A stretch of 64,000 nt of DNA from Bacteroidota bacterium (GTDB lineage: Bacteria; Bacteroidota; Bacteroidia; Flavobacteriales; Flavobacteriaceae), in assembly GCA_027620655.1 (NCBI GenBank), contig JAQCDS010000002.1:1-64000 (forward strand), in the 5' to 3' direction. Below are positions 1 to 9,534 of this stretch, one piece after another. A program made the position numbers and the translations under genes. Under the pieces are notes generated by a model that ran no database searches, had not been told where the DNA came from, and was given only the letters and a program-made list of their open reading frames with translations. Each line of letters begins with the position of its first letter. The first letter of the stretch is position 1.

Positions 1-1
1 A

Positions 2-130
2 ACAAGAACCGAATTAAGCAAGTTAAGACAACTCACAGATGCTAAAGCAAGTGATAGCTTTTCAGAGATAGTCAGAAAGCTAATCAAACAGAGAGCAAGT
101 CGAAGTAAAGTAAAAGTAATTAAGGGTTAG
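2..130 (+). CDS. C-terminal fragment of a small ribbon-helix-helix-like protein (5' end outside window)
   Basis: Open frame from the window edge to TAG at 128-130; reads ...TRTELSKLRQLTDAKASDSFSEIVRKLIKQRASRSKVKVIKG*, resembling the helical tail of RHH antitoxin or mobilisation-accessory proteins. Confidence 0.4.
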   Translation, partial: TRTELSKLRQLTDAKASDSFSEIVRKLIKQRASRSKVKVIKG

Positions 131-342
131 TCTGTTTTTTTACCAAAGAAGCCAGAAATAGCATAGCTTAAAATTAATGGAGAAAGAAGGGAGAGCCATA
201 AAAACCACGTATCATCACTACTAAATCTAAATAGGTCTTCGTATTCCACAATCATACAAAACAAAACCCAAACAAATGAAATAGCTCTAAAAAATCGTTT
301 CCAACCTAATGGAAGAGTACCAAAGAAAAATAATTTAATCAT
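127..342 (-). CDS. Small integral membrane protein (hypothetical)
   Basis: Internal start MIKLFFFGTLPLGWKRFFRAISFVWVLF... at 342 gives about 71 aa with two hydrophobic segments; the longer ORF start at 480 would overlap the opposite-strand CDS at 362..907. Confidence 0.45.
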   Translation of the reverse strand: MIKLFFFGTLPLGWKRFFRAISFVWVLFCMIVEYEDLFRFSSDDTWFLWLSLLSPLILSYAISGFFGKKTD

Positions 343-361
343 AAACCAAATATAATAAAAT

Positions 362-907
362 ATGCCATTTAAAAAGAAAGTAATCACGATTGACGAAGAA
401 GGATTGAGACAAGCTGAAGCAATCGCAGAGGAAAAAATAACACTATTACAGTCGGCAATGAAAGAAGCTGAAAAGCACATTCATATAGACGATTTTAAAG
501 CGTTCAGCAAAGACTTTACAGCCTATACAACTGAAAAGATTAAAGCTAAAAATGAAGCCCTTACAGACCTTAATTTAAGTGATGACAAGATTTTAAATTT
601 ACTTGAAATCAACCTCAACGCTCTATATGAACTACAAGTTCAATTTGAAGAGAATAACACCAAACTGTACTTCGATAAAGATGGAAGCCCATACACGAAA
701 GTAAATAAAGAACCATTCATTCGATACACCAAGAATGAAGAAGAAAACAAACGTTTAGAAGCGTTTCAATATCTAATCGTTAGCCTTGAAGAAATAGCGA
801 AACACACGCACGTTTACAAGGGCGAAGTAGCAAGATTAACCTCTAATGCAGTAGTGTTTGACCTACGACTGAACAAGTGGCGAATTAATCCTATGAGTTT
901 TCGTTAG
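362..907 (+). CDS. Hypothetical protein, charged/helical (accessory-element ORFan)
   Basis: 181-aa ORF with plausible composition; no family recognised. Confidence 0.6.
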   Translation: MPFKKKVITIDEEGLRQAEAIAEEKITLLQSAMKEAEKHIHIDDFKAFSKDFTAYTTEKIKAKNEALTDLNLSDDKILNLLEINLNALYELQVQFEENNTKLYFDKDGSPYTKVNKEPFIRYTKNEEENKRLEAFQYLIVSLEEIAKHTHVYKGEVARLTSNAVVFDLRLNKWRINPMSFR

Positions 908-1197
908 TGAGTGAATGTGATATTTCCTAAAGATGATTGTGTCCAACCTAAATTAGTGCTCCATTCATATGACTTTGTAACTCCAGTTTCTGTATTTAAT
1001 ACCACCAAACGTGGCTGTCCCGCATTTACATATCCACCGTTTGTAGAAATTTGATATTTACCATATGTGTTTACTGTTTGAGGGTTATTATTGTTATCAT
1101 CAGAAGCTATTTCATCAGCAGCAGCACAAGTATAAAAGATTAAAGATACGATACCAAGACCTACGAATGCATTTTTAAGATAATTTGGAAATTTCAT
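904..1197 (-). CDS. Hypothetical exported protein
   Basis: 97-aa ORF with N-terminal hydrophobic signal (NAFVGLGIVSLIFYTCAAADE) and Asn-rich linker. Confidence 0.55.
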   Translation of the reverse strand: MKFPNYLKNAFVGLGIVSLIFYTCAAADEIASDDNNNNPQTVNTYGKYQISTNGGYVNAGQPRLVVLNTETGVTKSYEWSTNLGWTQSSLGNITFTH

Positions 1198-1254
1198 AAT
1201 GTAAAAGTTTAAAAGTTAAAGTCTAAAGATAAAATAAATAACGAAAAAATAACG

Positions 1255-1584
1255 ATGAAATTCAATTCTGAAAGTGGTAAAGAAGCTGGGAAAATATCTA
1301 AACGTGGTAGGGCGTTGCCTATGGAAATGCGTAGTAGCTTGTACGAATTAGTCAATACAATTCTAAACGATTTAGACTATGAGAGCCTTAACGCATCACA
1401 GAAAATAAAACTTTTAGACGTAGCCCTTAAGTATTCCCTTCCAAAACTTTCTATTGAAAAGCCTTATGAAGAGCCAGAGCCACCGCAAGAGATACAAATC
1501 ACAATAGTCGATAGTAATGGAAATGAAAAGGTTAGTAGAAAGAAGTTAGATGAGAATTTTAAGTTCAAAGATTTAGCAGGTTAA
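1255..1584 (+). CDS. Small-terminase-like / DUF5681-like phage-type protein (tentative)
   Basis: N-terminal FNSESGKEAGKISKRGRA motif followed by helices and LLDVALKYSLPKL, reminiscent of phage/element 'FNSETGKEAGxxSxRG' proteins. Confidence 0.45.
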   Translation: MKFNSESGKEAGKISKRGRALPMEMRSSLYELVNTILNDLDYESLNASQKIKLLDVALKYSLPKLSIEKPYEEPEPPQEIQITIVDSNGNEKVSRKKLDENFKFKDLAG

Positions 1585-1648
1585 CAATTCTAAACACAAA
1601 GAAATAAGCTGAAAAAATAGCAGTGTAAATAAACCTTTAAAAACGCTA

Positions 1649-1670
1649 ATTCGTACAAAATTCGTACAAA
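1649..1670. repeat. Tandem direct repeat, 2 x ATTCGTACAAA
   Basis: Exact 11-bp repeat at 1649-1659 and 1660-1670, between the last element ORF and the tRNA. Confidence 0.8.
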
Positions 1671-1728
1671 AAAAGACATAAAAAAACCGCAACTAACAGA
1701 TAATGAGTATGTTACGGTCTTATTAAAG

Positions 1729-1810
1729 TACTCAAGGTGGGAATCGAACCCACACTTCCGAAGAAACTGGATTTTGAATCCAGCGCGTCTACCAATTCCG
1801 CCACTTGAGC
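1729..1810 (-). tRNA. tRNA-Leu (anticodon CAA)
   Basis: Reverse complement GCTCAAGTGGCGGAATTGGTAGACGCGCTGGATTCAAAATCCAGTTTCTTCGGAAGTGTGGGTTCGATTCCCACCTTGAGTA: acceptor stem, D-arm GGTAGACGC, anticodon loop TTCAAAA, class II variable arm, T-arm GGTTCGATTCC. Confidence 0.95.
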
Positions 1811-1824
1811 TAAAATTTGGATTG

Positions 1825-1832
1825 CAAATCTA
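1825..1832 (-). promoter_or_regulatory. Putative Bacteroidetes -7 element (TAGATTTG) for tRNA-Leu
   Basis: TAnnTTTG on the minus strand with TTG 18 nt upstream (1851-1853), just 5' of the tRNA. Confidence 0.55.
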
Positions 1833-1898
1833 TAAAATTTATTCGTTATACAATTACAAAATAGTTGGTTTTATGCTTTTACAGTTCAAATAAATTCA

Positions 1899-1906
1899 TA
1901 AATTTG
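1899..1906 (+). promoter_or_regulatory. Putative Bacteroidetes -7 element (TAAATTTG) for prs
   Basis: TAnnTTTG match about 50 nt upstream of the prs ATG. Confidence 0.5.
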
Positions 1907-1956
1907 CCACTCGATAAAAAATATCGAAGAAATTAGATTAAAATCTGAAAACCAAA

Positions 1957-2898
1957 ATGGCTAAAACTAATTTACAACCCAAAATATTTGCCTGCACCAA
2001 CTCCAAGGTACTTGGAGAACGTATTGCCAAAGCTTTTGGTGAAGACTTAGGAAACGTCATTACATCAACATATAGCGATGGTGAATTTCAACCCTCCTAT
2101 GAAGAATCTATTCGAGGTACACGTATATTTGTGATTGCCTCAACAAATCCTGGTCCAGAAAATTTAATGGAACTTTTGCTAATGTTGGATGCCGCTAAGC
2201 GTGCTTCTGCACGTCATATCACAGCAGTAATTCCTTATTTTGGATGGGCCCGTCAAGACCGAAAGGACAAGCCCAGAGTGCCAATTGCGGCAAAGCTAGT
2301 GGCCAAAATGCTTGAAACAGCAGGGGCAACTCGAATTATTACTATGGATTTACACGCCGATCAAATTCAAGGATTTTTTGAAAAACCCGTTGATCATCTA
2401 TTTGCTTCAACTATATTTTTACCTTATTTAAAATCTTTAAATCTGGACAACCTAACTATTGCATCGCCAGACATGGGCGGTTCTAAAAGAGCCTATGCCT
2501 ATTCGAAAGCATTGGAAAGTGATGTTGTGATTTGCTACAAACAACGTGCAAAGGCCAATGTTATTTCACATATGGAACTAATTGGAGATGTAACGGGGAA
2601 AAACGTAGTCCTTGTTGACGATATGGTTGATACTGCAGGAACACTGACTAAAGCTGCCGACCTGATGATTGAGCGTGGTGCAAAAAGCGTACGTGCAATT
2701 TGTACCCATCCAATACTTTCGGGGTCAGCATACCAACGTTTAGAAGATTCTAAACTTGAAGAACTTATTGTTACAGACTCTATCCCAACATCACAGGAGA
2801 GTTCAAAAATAAGAGTATTATCATGTGCAGATTTATTTGCAGATGTGATGCATAAAGTGCATCAAAATGAGTCTATCAGCTCAAAATTCGTAATGTAA
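1957..2898 (+). CDS. prs: Ribose-phosphate pyrophosphokinase
   Basis: GEFQPSYEESIRGTRIFVIAST, PYFGWARQDRK, VVLVDDMVDTAGTL PRPP-binding motif. Confidence 0.96.
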   Translation: MAKTNLQPKIFACTNSKVLGERIAKAFGEDLGNVITSTYSDGEFQPSYEESIRGTRIFVIASTNPGPENLMELLLMLDAAKRASARHITAVIPYFGWARQDRKDKPRVPIAAKLVAKMLETAGATRIITMDLHADQIQGFFEKPVDHLFASTIFLPYLKSLNLDNLTIASPDMGGSKRAYAYSKALESDVVICYKQRAKANVISHMELIGDVTGKNVVLVDDMVDTAGTLTKAADLMIERGAKSVRAICTHPILSGSAYQRLEDSKLEELIVTDSIPTSQESSKIRVLSCADLFADVMHKVHQNESISSKFVM

Positions 2899-2916
2899 AC
2901 ACTTAAATTAATATAA

Positions 2917-3564
2917 ATGAAATCAATTACAATCAATGGATCGAAAAGAGAAAGCGTGGGCAAAAAAGCAACAAAGGCCTTACGTAATGCTGGACAGGTT
3001 CCTTGCGTATTATACGGAGGAGATCAGCCAGTGCATTTCTCAGCAGAAGAATTGGCATTCTCTAAACTTGTATACACACCAAATGCGCATACAGTTGTGA
3101 TTGCCTTGGGAGATACTTCTTACAATGCTGTACTTCAGGATATTCAATTTCATCCTGTCACAGAAAACATCTTACACATCGACTTTTATCAATTATTTGA
3201 AAATAAAGAAATTGCCATGGATATCCCTGTAGTTCTAACAGGAAATTCTATTGGAGTTCGTGCTGGTGGAGTGCTAAGAAGAAACCGTAGAAAACTTAGA
3301 ATTAAAGCACTTCCAACAAACTTACCAGATTTTATAGAAATTGATATTTCTAAACTTAGAATCGGAAATAAAGTTTATGTTTCTCAGTTACCTAGTGAAG
3401 ACTATAAGTTTTTACACTCAGACAATACTGTTGTTTGTCAAGTAAAACAATCTAGAGTTTCTGTTGCAGAGCTTGAAGATGATGAAGACGAAGAAGAAGG
3501 AACAGAAGGGACTGAAGCTAGCGCAGAAAGTGCTGCTGAAAGTACACCTCCTGCTGAAGCATAA
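2917..3564 (+). CDS. rplY: 50S ribosomal protein L25/general stress protein Ctc
   Basis: L25 N-terminal domain ([25 protein letters not shown]), TL5 C-terminal domain and acidic tail. Confidence 0.93.
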   Translation: MKSITINGSKRESVGKKATKALRNAGQVPCVLYGGDQPVHFSAEELAFSKLVYTPNAHTVVIALGDTSYNAVLQDIQFHPVTENILHIDFYQLFENKEIAMDIPVVLTGNSIGVRAGGVLRRNRRKLRIKALPTNLPDFIEIDISKLRIGNKVYVSQLPSEDYKFLHSDNTVVCQVKQSRVSVAELEDDEDEEEGTEGTEASAESAAESTPPAEA

Positions 3565-3586
3565 TTTTCATTATCAATACATTAAA

Positions 3587-3627
3587 TAAAAAAGCATTCT
3601 GATGAAAATCAGAATGCTTTTTTTTAT
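3587..3627 (+). terminator. Rho-independent terminator downstream of rplY
   Basis: AAAAAGCATTCTGAT-GAAA-ATCAGAATGCTTTTTTTT inverted repeat with T-run. Confidence 0.9.
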
Positions 3628-3635
3628 TTTTACAC

Positions 3636-4256
3636 ATGTTCAAGTGGTTATTTCAAAGAAAATCAAATAAACAAGAAACACAATTAATGTCAAAAAAATT
3701 TTTAATTGTAGGGCTAGGAAATATAGGTGCAGAGTATGTGCGTACACGCCACAATATTGGATTTAAAGTGTTGAATCATCTGGCCAAACAAAATGAAATA
3801 GAATTTGAAACCCGAAAATTAGGGGCGCTTGCAACCTATAAATTAAAAGGAAGAACCTTCCTTTTACTCAAGCCAAATACCTTTATGAATTTGAGTGGAA
3901 AAGCAGTAAAATACTGGCTCGATAAGGAAAACATCCCTTTAGAAAATTTACTTGTAATTACTGATGATTTAAACCTTCCTTTTGGAACGCTTCGCCTAAA
4001 AACTAGAGGTTCAAATGGTGGGCACAACGGATTAAAAGATATTCAAGACAAACTCAATACCATACACTATAATCGCTTGCGTTTTGGAATCAGTAATGAA
4101 TTTTCAAAAGGCCGACAAGTTGATTATGTTCTTGGAGAATGGACAGATGAAGAATCTGAAAAACTTGATGAGCGTCTAGAGCAAGCGTCAAAAATGCTTA
4201 TAAGCTTTGCCATGTCGGGCGTAAACCACACAATGAATCAATTTAATGGGACATAA
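3636..4256 (+). CDS. pth: Peptidyl-tRNA hydrolase (possible true start at 3687, MSKKFLIVGLGNIG)
   Basis: FLIVGLGNIGAEYVRTRHNIGFKVL, KPNTFMNLSGKAV, RLKTRGSNGGHNGLKDI. Confidence 0.94.
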   Translation: MFKWLFQRKSNKQETQLMSKKFLIVGLGNIGAEYVRTRHNIGFKVLNHLAKQNEIEFETRKLGALATYKLKGRTFLLLKPNTFMNLSGKAVKYWLDKENIPLENLLVITDDLNLPFGTLRLKTRGSNGGHNGLKDIQDKLNTIHYNRLRFGISNEFSKGRQVDYVLGEWTDEESEKLDERLEQASKMLISFAMSGVNHTMNQFNGT

Positions 4257-4322
4257 AAAAGATAAATGAATGACAAACAAAGTACTTTTTTTATCTTCGT
4301 TCTTTAAAGTTACGACACCATT

Positions 4323-5261
4323 TTGAAAATAAAAACCGCAGCCGATTACAAACGTATCAAAGATTCTGTTGTGACCATCGGAACATTTGATGGTGTGCAC
4401 ATAGGTCATCAGAAAATCATAAGTCGACTTGTTGATATTGCAAAAACTAATGATCTTCAGGCCTTGGTGCTTACTTTTTTTCCACACCCACGAATGGTGG
4501 TTCAAAAAGATTCCGACATCAAACTTATCAATACCATTGATGAAAAAGCCGCTCAGTTACAAGAACTTGGTGTAGACCATTTGGTGGTCAAAGAATTTAC
4601 AAAATCATTTTCTCGTCTCACCGCTTTAGAATATGTTCGAGATGTTTTGGTAAATAAACTTAAAGTAAAACACATCATTGTTGGGTACGATCATCATTTT
4701 GGTCGAAATCGAACTGCAACTATTGACGATTTGATAGAATTTGGTAAATTTTATGACTTTGAAGTGACTCAAATTGATGCCCAAGAAATTGGGGATGTTG
4801 CTGTAAGTTCAACAAAAATTAGAACAGCGCTACACGAAGGAAAAATGAAAATTGCCAATCAATTTTTGGGATATGATTTTATGCTTACAGGAATTGTTGT
4901 AAAAGGCAAAGGTTTGGGATCCAATCTGAATTTTCCTACGGCTAATATTCATATTGTAGAATCGTACAAACTTATTCCAAAAGAAGGTGTTTATTTGGTG
5001 CAATCAAACCTCAATGGACATCAAACATATGGTATGATGAATATTGGAAAAAATCCCACAGTTTCACAAGATAATAAAACCCATATTGAAGTACACTTCT
5101 TCGATTTTGATGGAGATTTGTACGGAAAAATATTAAAAATTGAGCTTCTAGATCATTTGCGTAGCGAAATTAAATTTCCAAACATAGACGCATTAATAGC
5201 ACAATTGGAAAACGATAAATCCACCGCAAAACAACGGATCAATTTATTGTCAAAAATCTAA
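4323..5261 (+). CDS. ribF: Bifunctional riboflavin kinase/FAD synthetase (TTG start)
   Basis: VTIGTFDGVHIGHQKII nucleotidyltransferase motif; GxGLGSNLNFPTANI flavokinase motif. Confidence 0.94.
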   Translation: MKIKTAADYKRIKDSVVTIGTFDGVHIGHQKIISRLVDIAKTNDLQALVLTFFPHPRMVVQKDSDIKLINTIDEKAAQLQELGVDHLVVKEFTKSFSRLTALEYVRDVLVNKLKVKHIIVGYDHHFGRNRTATIDDLIEFGKFYDFEVTQIDAQEIGDVAVSSTKIRTALHEGKMKIANQFLGYDFMLTGIVVKGKGLGSNLNFPTANIHIVESYKLIPKEGVYLVQSNLNGHQTYGMMNIGKNPTVSQDNKTHIEVHFFDFDGDLYGKILKIELLDHLRSEIKFPNIDALIAQLENDKSTAKQRINLLSKI

Positions 5262-5281
5262 TTTACATTCATTCAATTGAT

Positions 5282-5289
5282 TAAATTTG
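5282..5289 (+). promoter_or_regulatory. Putative -7 element TAAATTTG for serS
   Basis: TAnnTTTG 20 nt upstream of the ATG. Confidence 0.45.
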
Positions 5290-5308
5290 CCAAATAAAAG
5301 TACTCCAC

Positions 5309-6580
5309 ATGTTACAAGTTGCATTCATTAGAGAAAACAAAAAAGAAGTTATAGAGCGTCTTTCTAAACGTATAGACAATGCAGAAGCTATTATAGAAAA
5401 TGTTTTGTCCTTGGATGCTGAACGACGAACCACACAAACTCAATTGGATACGGCTGCAGCGGATTTAAATACACTTTCCAAAGAAATTGGCGAACTTTTT
5501 AAATCTGGTCAAGTAGAAAAAGCCAATCTTTTAAAACAGAAAACAACAGATCTGAAGGATCAAAAAGTAGCACTAGGTGAAACTTTAAATGAAACCTCGG
5601 AAGCGTTGCAACAACTCTTATATCAAATTCCCAACCTTCCACATGATGCAGTACCAGCTGGAAATTCTGAGGATGATAATGAAGAAGTTTTTAGATTTGG
5701 AGACATTCCACAGCTGCATAATGATGCACAACCGCATTGGGAATTGGCCAAAAAGTATGATATCATTGATTTTGAATTAGGTAATAAAATTACAGGTGCA
5801 GGTTTTCCCGTCTACAAAGGAAAAGGAGCTCGATTGCAACGTGCGCTTATCAACTATTTTTTAGACAAAAATACTGCTGCTGGTTACAACGAAGTACAAG
5901 TGCCACACGTGGTCAATGAAGCCTCAGGATTTGGTACTGGGCAACTTCCAGATAAAGAAGGGCAGATGTACTACATAGAAGCCGATGATTTGTACCTCAT
6001 TCCAACGGGAGAAGTTCCAGCAACAAATATTTTTAGAGATGTTATTTTGCAGGAAAGTGAATTGCCAAAACAATTGACAACTTATACACCATGTTTTCGA
6101 CGAGAAGCGGGAAGTTATGGCGCTCACGTTCGAGGATTGAATCGCTTGCATCAATTTGATAAAGTAGAAATATTACGTGTTGAGCACCCTAAAAATTCTT
6201 ATGATGCGCTTGATGCTATGGTAGAGCATGTGAAAAATATTTTGGAAGAATTAAAACTCCCTTACAGAATTTTAAAGTTATGTTCAGGAGATTTAGGATT
6301 TACATCTGCATTAACATACGACTTTGAAGTCTTTTCAACAGCACAAGACCGTTGGCTCGAAATTTCTTCTGTATCTAATTTTGAAACCTTTCAGGCCAAT
6401 CGTTTGAAGCTACGCTTTAAAAATGTCGAAGGAAAATCACAATTAGCACACACTTTAAATGGCAGCTCTTTGGCACTACCACGAGTTTTGGCAGGAATTC
6501 TCGAAAACTACCAAACTCCAGATGGCATAGAAATTCCAGAAGTTTTACGCTCCTACACCGGCTTCGATCGAATCGATTAA
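5309..6580 (+). CDS. serS: Serine--tRNA ligase
   Basis: Coiled-coil arm; class II motifs including TPCFRREAGSYGAHVRGLNRLHQFDKVE and LNGSSLALPRVLAGILENYQ. Confidence 0.97.
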   Translation: MLQVAFIRENKKEVIERLSKRIDNAEAIIENVLSLDAERRTTQTQLDTAAADLNTLSKEIGELFKSGQVEKANLLKQKTTDLKDQKVALGETLNETSEALQQLLYQIPNLPHDAVPAGNSEDDNEEVFRFGDIPQLHNDAQPHWELAKKYDIIDFELGNKITGAGFPVYKGKGARLQRALINYFLDKNTAAGYNEVQVPHVVNEASGFGTGQLPDKEGQMYYIEADDLYLIPTGEVPATNIFRDVILQESELPKQLTTYTPCFRREAGSYGAHVRGLNRLHQFDKVEILRVEHPKNSYDALDAMVEHVKNILEELKLPYRILKLCSGDLGFTSALTYDFEVFSTAQDRWLEISSVSNFETFQANRLKLRFKNVEGKSQLAHTLNGSSLALPRVLAGILENYQTPDGIEIPEVLRSYTGFDRID

Positions 6581-6627
6581 TTCCATTGATTACTTGCCCA
6601 TACATTTAGTATCTTTACTAAAACACA

Positions 6628-8430
6628 ATGATGAAGTCGCTTATTTGTTTGTTTTTTGGGATGTTTACTTTTGTGCTTTCTGCACAAACAGATTATGATT
6701 TGGCCGAAAATTACTTCAACAAAGGTGAATTTGAAAAAGCACTAATTCTTTTTCAAAAACTGCACACCTCCAATCCAACAAACTCAAATCTTGTTTTTAG
6801 GATCATAGAAATTCAACAAGAATTACAGCATTTTGATGAGGCCGAAATGTTTGTCAAATCCCAATTGAGTACAAGAAACAATCTGCAAATGTTAGTAGAA
6901 TTGGGTTATAATTTTCAGCTTCAAAACAAGATGGAAAAGGCCAAGGAGAATTATCAACAAGCCATTGATGTTGCCAAATCTGTTCCAAACTATACCTATG
7001 CCATTGGCCTTAGATTTGAAGAGCATAGTCTTGTAAGTCAGGCCATTGAGGTCTATAAACGAGCATTAAATCAAACTCAAAATCCAAACTATGAATACCG
7101 TCTTGCAGGACTTTATGCCGAACAAAAAGACGTTCAAAATATGTTTTTGAGTTACCTGAATTTTACAGAAAACAATCCGACTTATCTCAATCAAGTTTTA
7201 AGACTTTTTGGAGATTATATTTCAGATCAATCAGATTCTGAATACAATCAAATTTTAAAAAAAATAGTGCTAAAAAAATTGAAATCTTCATCAAATATTT
7301 TTTGGAATCAAATGTTGAGTTGGTTGTATGTTCAGCAACAAGACTTTAAAAAAGCATTTCTTTTGGAGCGATCAATTTTTCGTCGAAATAATAATTCTTT
7401 GCAAGGAATTATTGATGTTGGTAAGATGGCAAAATCAGCTAAGAATTATAACGTTACTTTTGAGGTTTTTGAATATGTGATTCAAAATGCTCAAGACTCA
7501 AGACTAATTATTGAAGCAAATAGGCAATTGTTGGAACTCGAACTTTTTCGAACAACTTCTCCAGATTTAAAACAAATTAAAACCAAATATAATACCCTTT
7601 TGGATCGATATGGGTTAAATTCTGAAACGGTAGAACTTCAATTGTCTTATGCCGATTTTTTGGTCTTACATTTTCAACAAAAACCAAAGGCAATTTCGTT
7701 TTTAAAATCTGCTTTAGGTCAAAATTTATCTCCAACGGATTTGGGGAGAATAAAACTGAAATTGGCTGATATTTTAGTCGCAAACAGTCAATTCAATCAA
7801 GCACTTTTGTATTATGCTCAAGTACAAACGTCGCTCAAAAACAGTACTTTGGCACAAGAGGCACGTTTCAAATCAGCAAGGACAAGTTATTATAAAGGTG
7901 ATTTTGATTGGGCAGAAAATCAATTAAAAGTTCTTAAAGCATCAACTTCTCAGCTCATTGCCAATGATGCATTAGATTTACAACTTTTAATTACAGATCA
8001 TAAGTTTGGGGATAGCCTGCAAACCCCATTACGATTGTACGCCAAAGCCGATTTTTTAACGTTTCAAAACAAAAAAGCAGAAGCCATTTCTGTACTTGAT
8101 AAACTTATTTCTGAACAAAATACTCACGCCATTGTTGATGAGGCTCTATTGCTGCAAGCAGAATTGTTTGAAAGTACAACTCAACATCAAAAAGCAAAAG
8201 AGAATTATTTAAGAATTATTGGAGATTTTTCATCAGAAATTTTAATTGACGATGCTCATTTTGCTTTAGCTGAATTGTACCGAAAAGTACTCGATCAACC
8301 AGAACAAGCCATACAACATTATGAAAAAATAATTTTTAATCATCCTGATAGTATTCATTTTGTAGAATCAAAAAAACACTTTCGGAACTTGAGAGAAAAA
8401 AGTAAAAATAAAACAACAATTGATTTATGA
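6628..8430 (+). CDS. Tetratricopeptide-repeat exported protein
   Basis: Signal peptide followed by multiple TPR units. Confidence 0.85.
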   Translation: MMKSLICLFFGMFTFVLSAQTDYDLAENYFNKGEFEKALILFQKLHTSNPTNSNLVFRIIEIQQELQHFDEAEMFVKSQLSTRNNLQMLVELGYNFQLQNKMEKAKENYQQAIDVAKSVPNYTYAIGLRFEEHSLVSQAIEVYKRALNQTQNPNYEYRLAGLYAEQKDVQNMFLSYLNFTENNPTYLNQVLRLFGDYISDQSDSEYNQILKKIVLKKLKSSSNIFWNQMLSWLYVQQQDFKKAFLLERSIFRRNNNSLQGIIDVGKMAKSAKNYNVTFEVFEYVIQNAQDSRLIIEANRQLLELELFRTTSPDLKQIKTKYNTLLDRYGLNSETVELQLSYADFLVLHFQQKPKAISFLKSALGQNLSPTDLGRIKLKLADILVANSQFNQALLYYAQVQTSLKNSTLAQEARFKSARTSYYKGDFDWAENQLKVLKASTSQLIANDALDLQLLITDHKFGDSLQTPLRLYAKADFLTFQNKKAEAISVLDKLISEQNTHAIVDEALLLQAELFESTTQHQKAKENYLRIIGDFSSEILIDDAHFALAELYRKVLDQPEQAIQHYEKIIFNHPDSIHFVESKKHFRNLREKSKNKTTIDL

Positions 8431-8750
8431 TAATTTACAATGTAACCATTAATGTAGATGATTCAATCCACGCCCAATGGCGTGAATGGATAAAAGAACA
8501 TATTCCTCAAGTACTTGGCACAGGGTTGTTTTCCAAAGCATTGTTTACAAAAGTTTTGGTGGAAGAAGACATGGGAGGCACCACCTATTCTGTACAGTAT
8601 TTTGCGCATTCCAAAAATGCACTGCTAAAGTATCAAAACGAGTTTGCGTCAGAATTACAAGCGGATGGATTAAAGCGTTTTGGCGACAAAATGTTGGCAT
8701 TTCGTACAGAGCTTGAAGTAGTGGATGAATTCATTGTAACTAAAAATTGA
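8427..8750 (+). CDS. DUF4286 family protein
   Basis: [35 protein letters not shown]...; ATGA overlap with both neighbours. Confidence 0.8.
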   Translation: MIIYNVTINVDDSIHAQWREWIKEHIPQVLGTGLFSKALFTKVLVEEDMGGTTYSVQYFAHSKNALLKYQNEFASELQADGLKRFGDKMLAFRTELEVVDEFIVTKN

Positions 8751-9532
8751 TGAGCGTAAAACCAAAAAAACATTTGGGGCAACATTTTTTAAACGATGAA
8801 TCTATTGCCAAAAAAATAGCCGATACCCTCACATTTAAGGGCTACGATACCATATTGGAAATTGGTCCAGGTATGGGAGTTTTGACCAAATATTTATTAG
8901 AAAAACCCACAACAACCTATGTTATAGAAATTGATACAGAGTCGGTGTCTTATCTTGAAGCACACTATCTTGAGTTGTCCAATCGTATTATTCAAGAAGA
9001 CGTTTTGAAGTATGATTTCTCTAAAACTTTTGCCGACAAGTCTTTTGCTATTATAGGAAATTTTCCTTACAATATTTCGTCTCAAATTGTTTTTAAACTG
9101 TTGGAAAACCGAAAACAAATTCCTGAATTTTCAGGCATGTTCCAAAAAGAAGTTGCACAGCGCATTTGTGAAAAAGAAGGCAATAAAACCTATGGCATTC
9201 TATCCGTTTTAGTACAAGCATTTTATACCGCAGAATATTTATTTACAGTACCACCAACAGTTTTTAATCCACCTCCAAAAGTAGACTCTGGAGTTCTTCG
9301 GCTTAAACGAAAACAAGATTTTGAATTGCCATGTAGCGATAAACTTTTCTTTTCGGTAGTAAAAAGCGCCTTTCAGCAACGCCGTAAAACCTTGAGAAAT
9401 AGCTTAAAAGGGTATAATTTATCGGAAAATTTAAAAGCAAATACTATCTTTGGCAAACGTCCGGAGCAGTTGTCTGTTGATGCGTTTATAAAATTGACCA
9501 CAGCGATTGAATTGGATACAAAAAATGAGTAA
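8747..9532 (+). CDS. rsmA: 16S rRNA (adenine1518-N6/adenine1519-N6)-dimethyltransferase
   Basis: [36 protein letters not shown] motifs. Confidence 0.96.
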   Translation: MMSVKPKKHLGQHFLNDESIAKKIADTLTFKGYDTILEIGPGMGVLTKYLLEKPTTTYVIEIDTESVSYLEAHYLELSNRIIQEDVLKYDFSKTFADKSFAIIGNFPYNISSQIVFKLLENRKQIPEFSGMFQKEVAQRICEKEGNKTYGILSVLVQAFYTAEYLFTVPPTVFNPPPKVDSGVLRLKRKQDFELPCSDKLFFSVVKSAFQQRRKTLRNSLKGYNLSENLKANTIFGKRPEQLSVDAFIKLTTAIELDTKNE

Positions 9533-9534
9533 CT

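Noticed and set aside
127-480. Full-length 117-aa minus-strand ORF
   Set aside because: The N-terminal third lies antisense to the better-supported CDS at 362..907; a shorter version starting at 342 is sufficient
4188-4505. 105-aa minus-strand ORF
   Set aside because: Antisense to the pth end/ribF start; composition is that of a shadow ORF
5589-5780. 63-aa plus-strand ORF inside serS
   Set aside because: Out-of-frame overlap inside a strongly conserved gene
8486-8716. 76-aa ORF overlapping the DUF4286 gene
   Set aside because: Alternative frame of a recognised CDS; Cys/His/Arg-rich shadow translation
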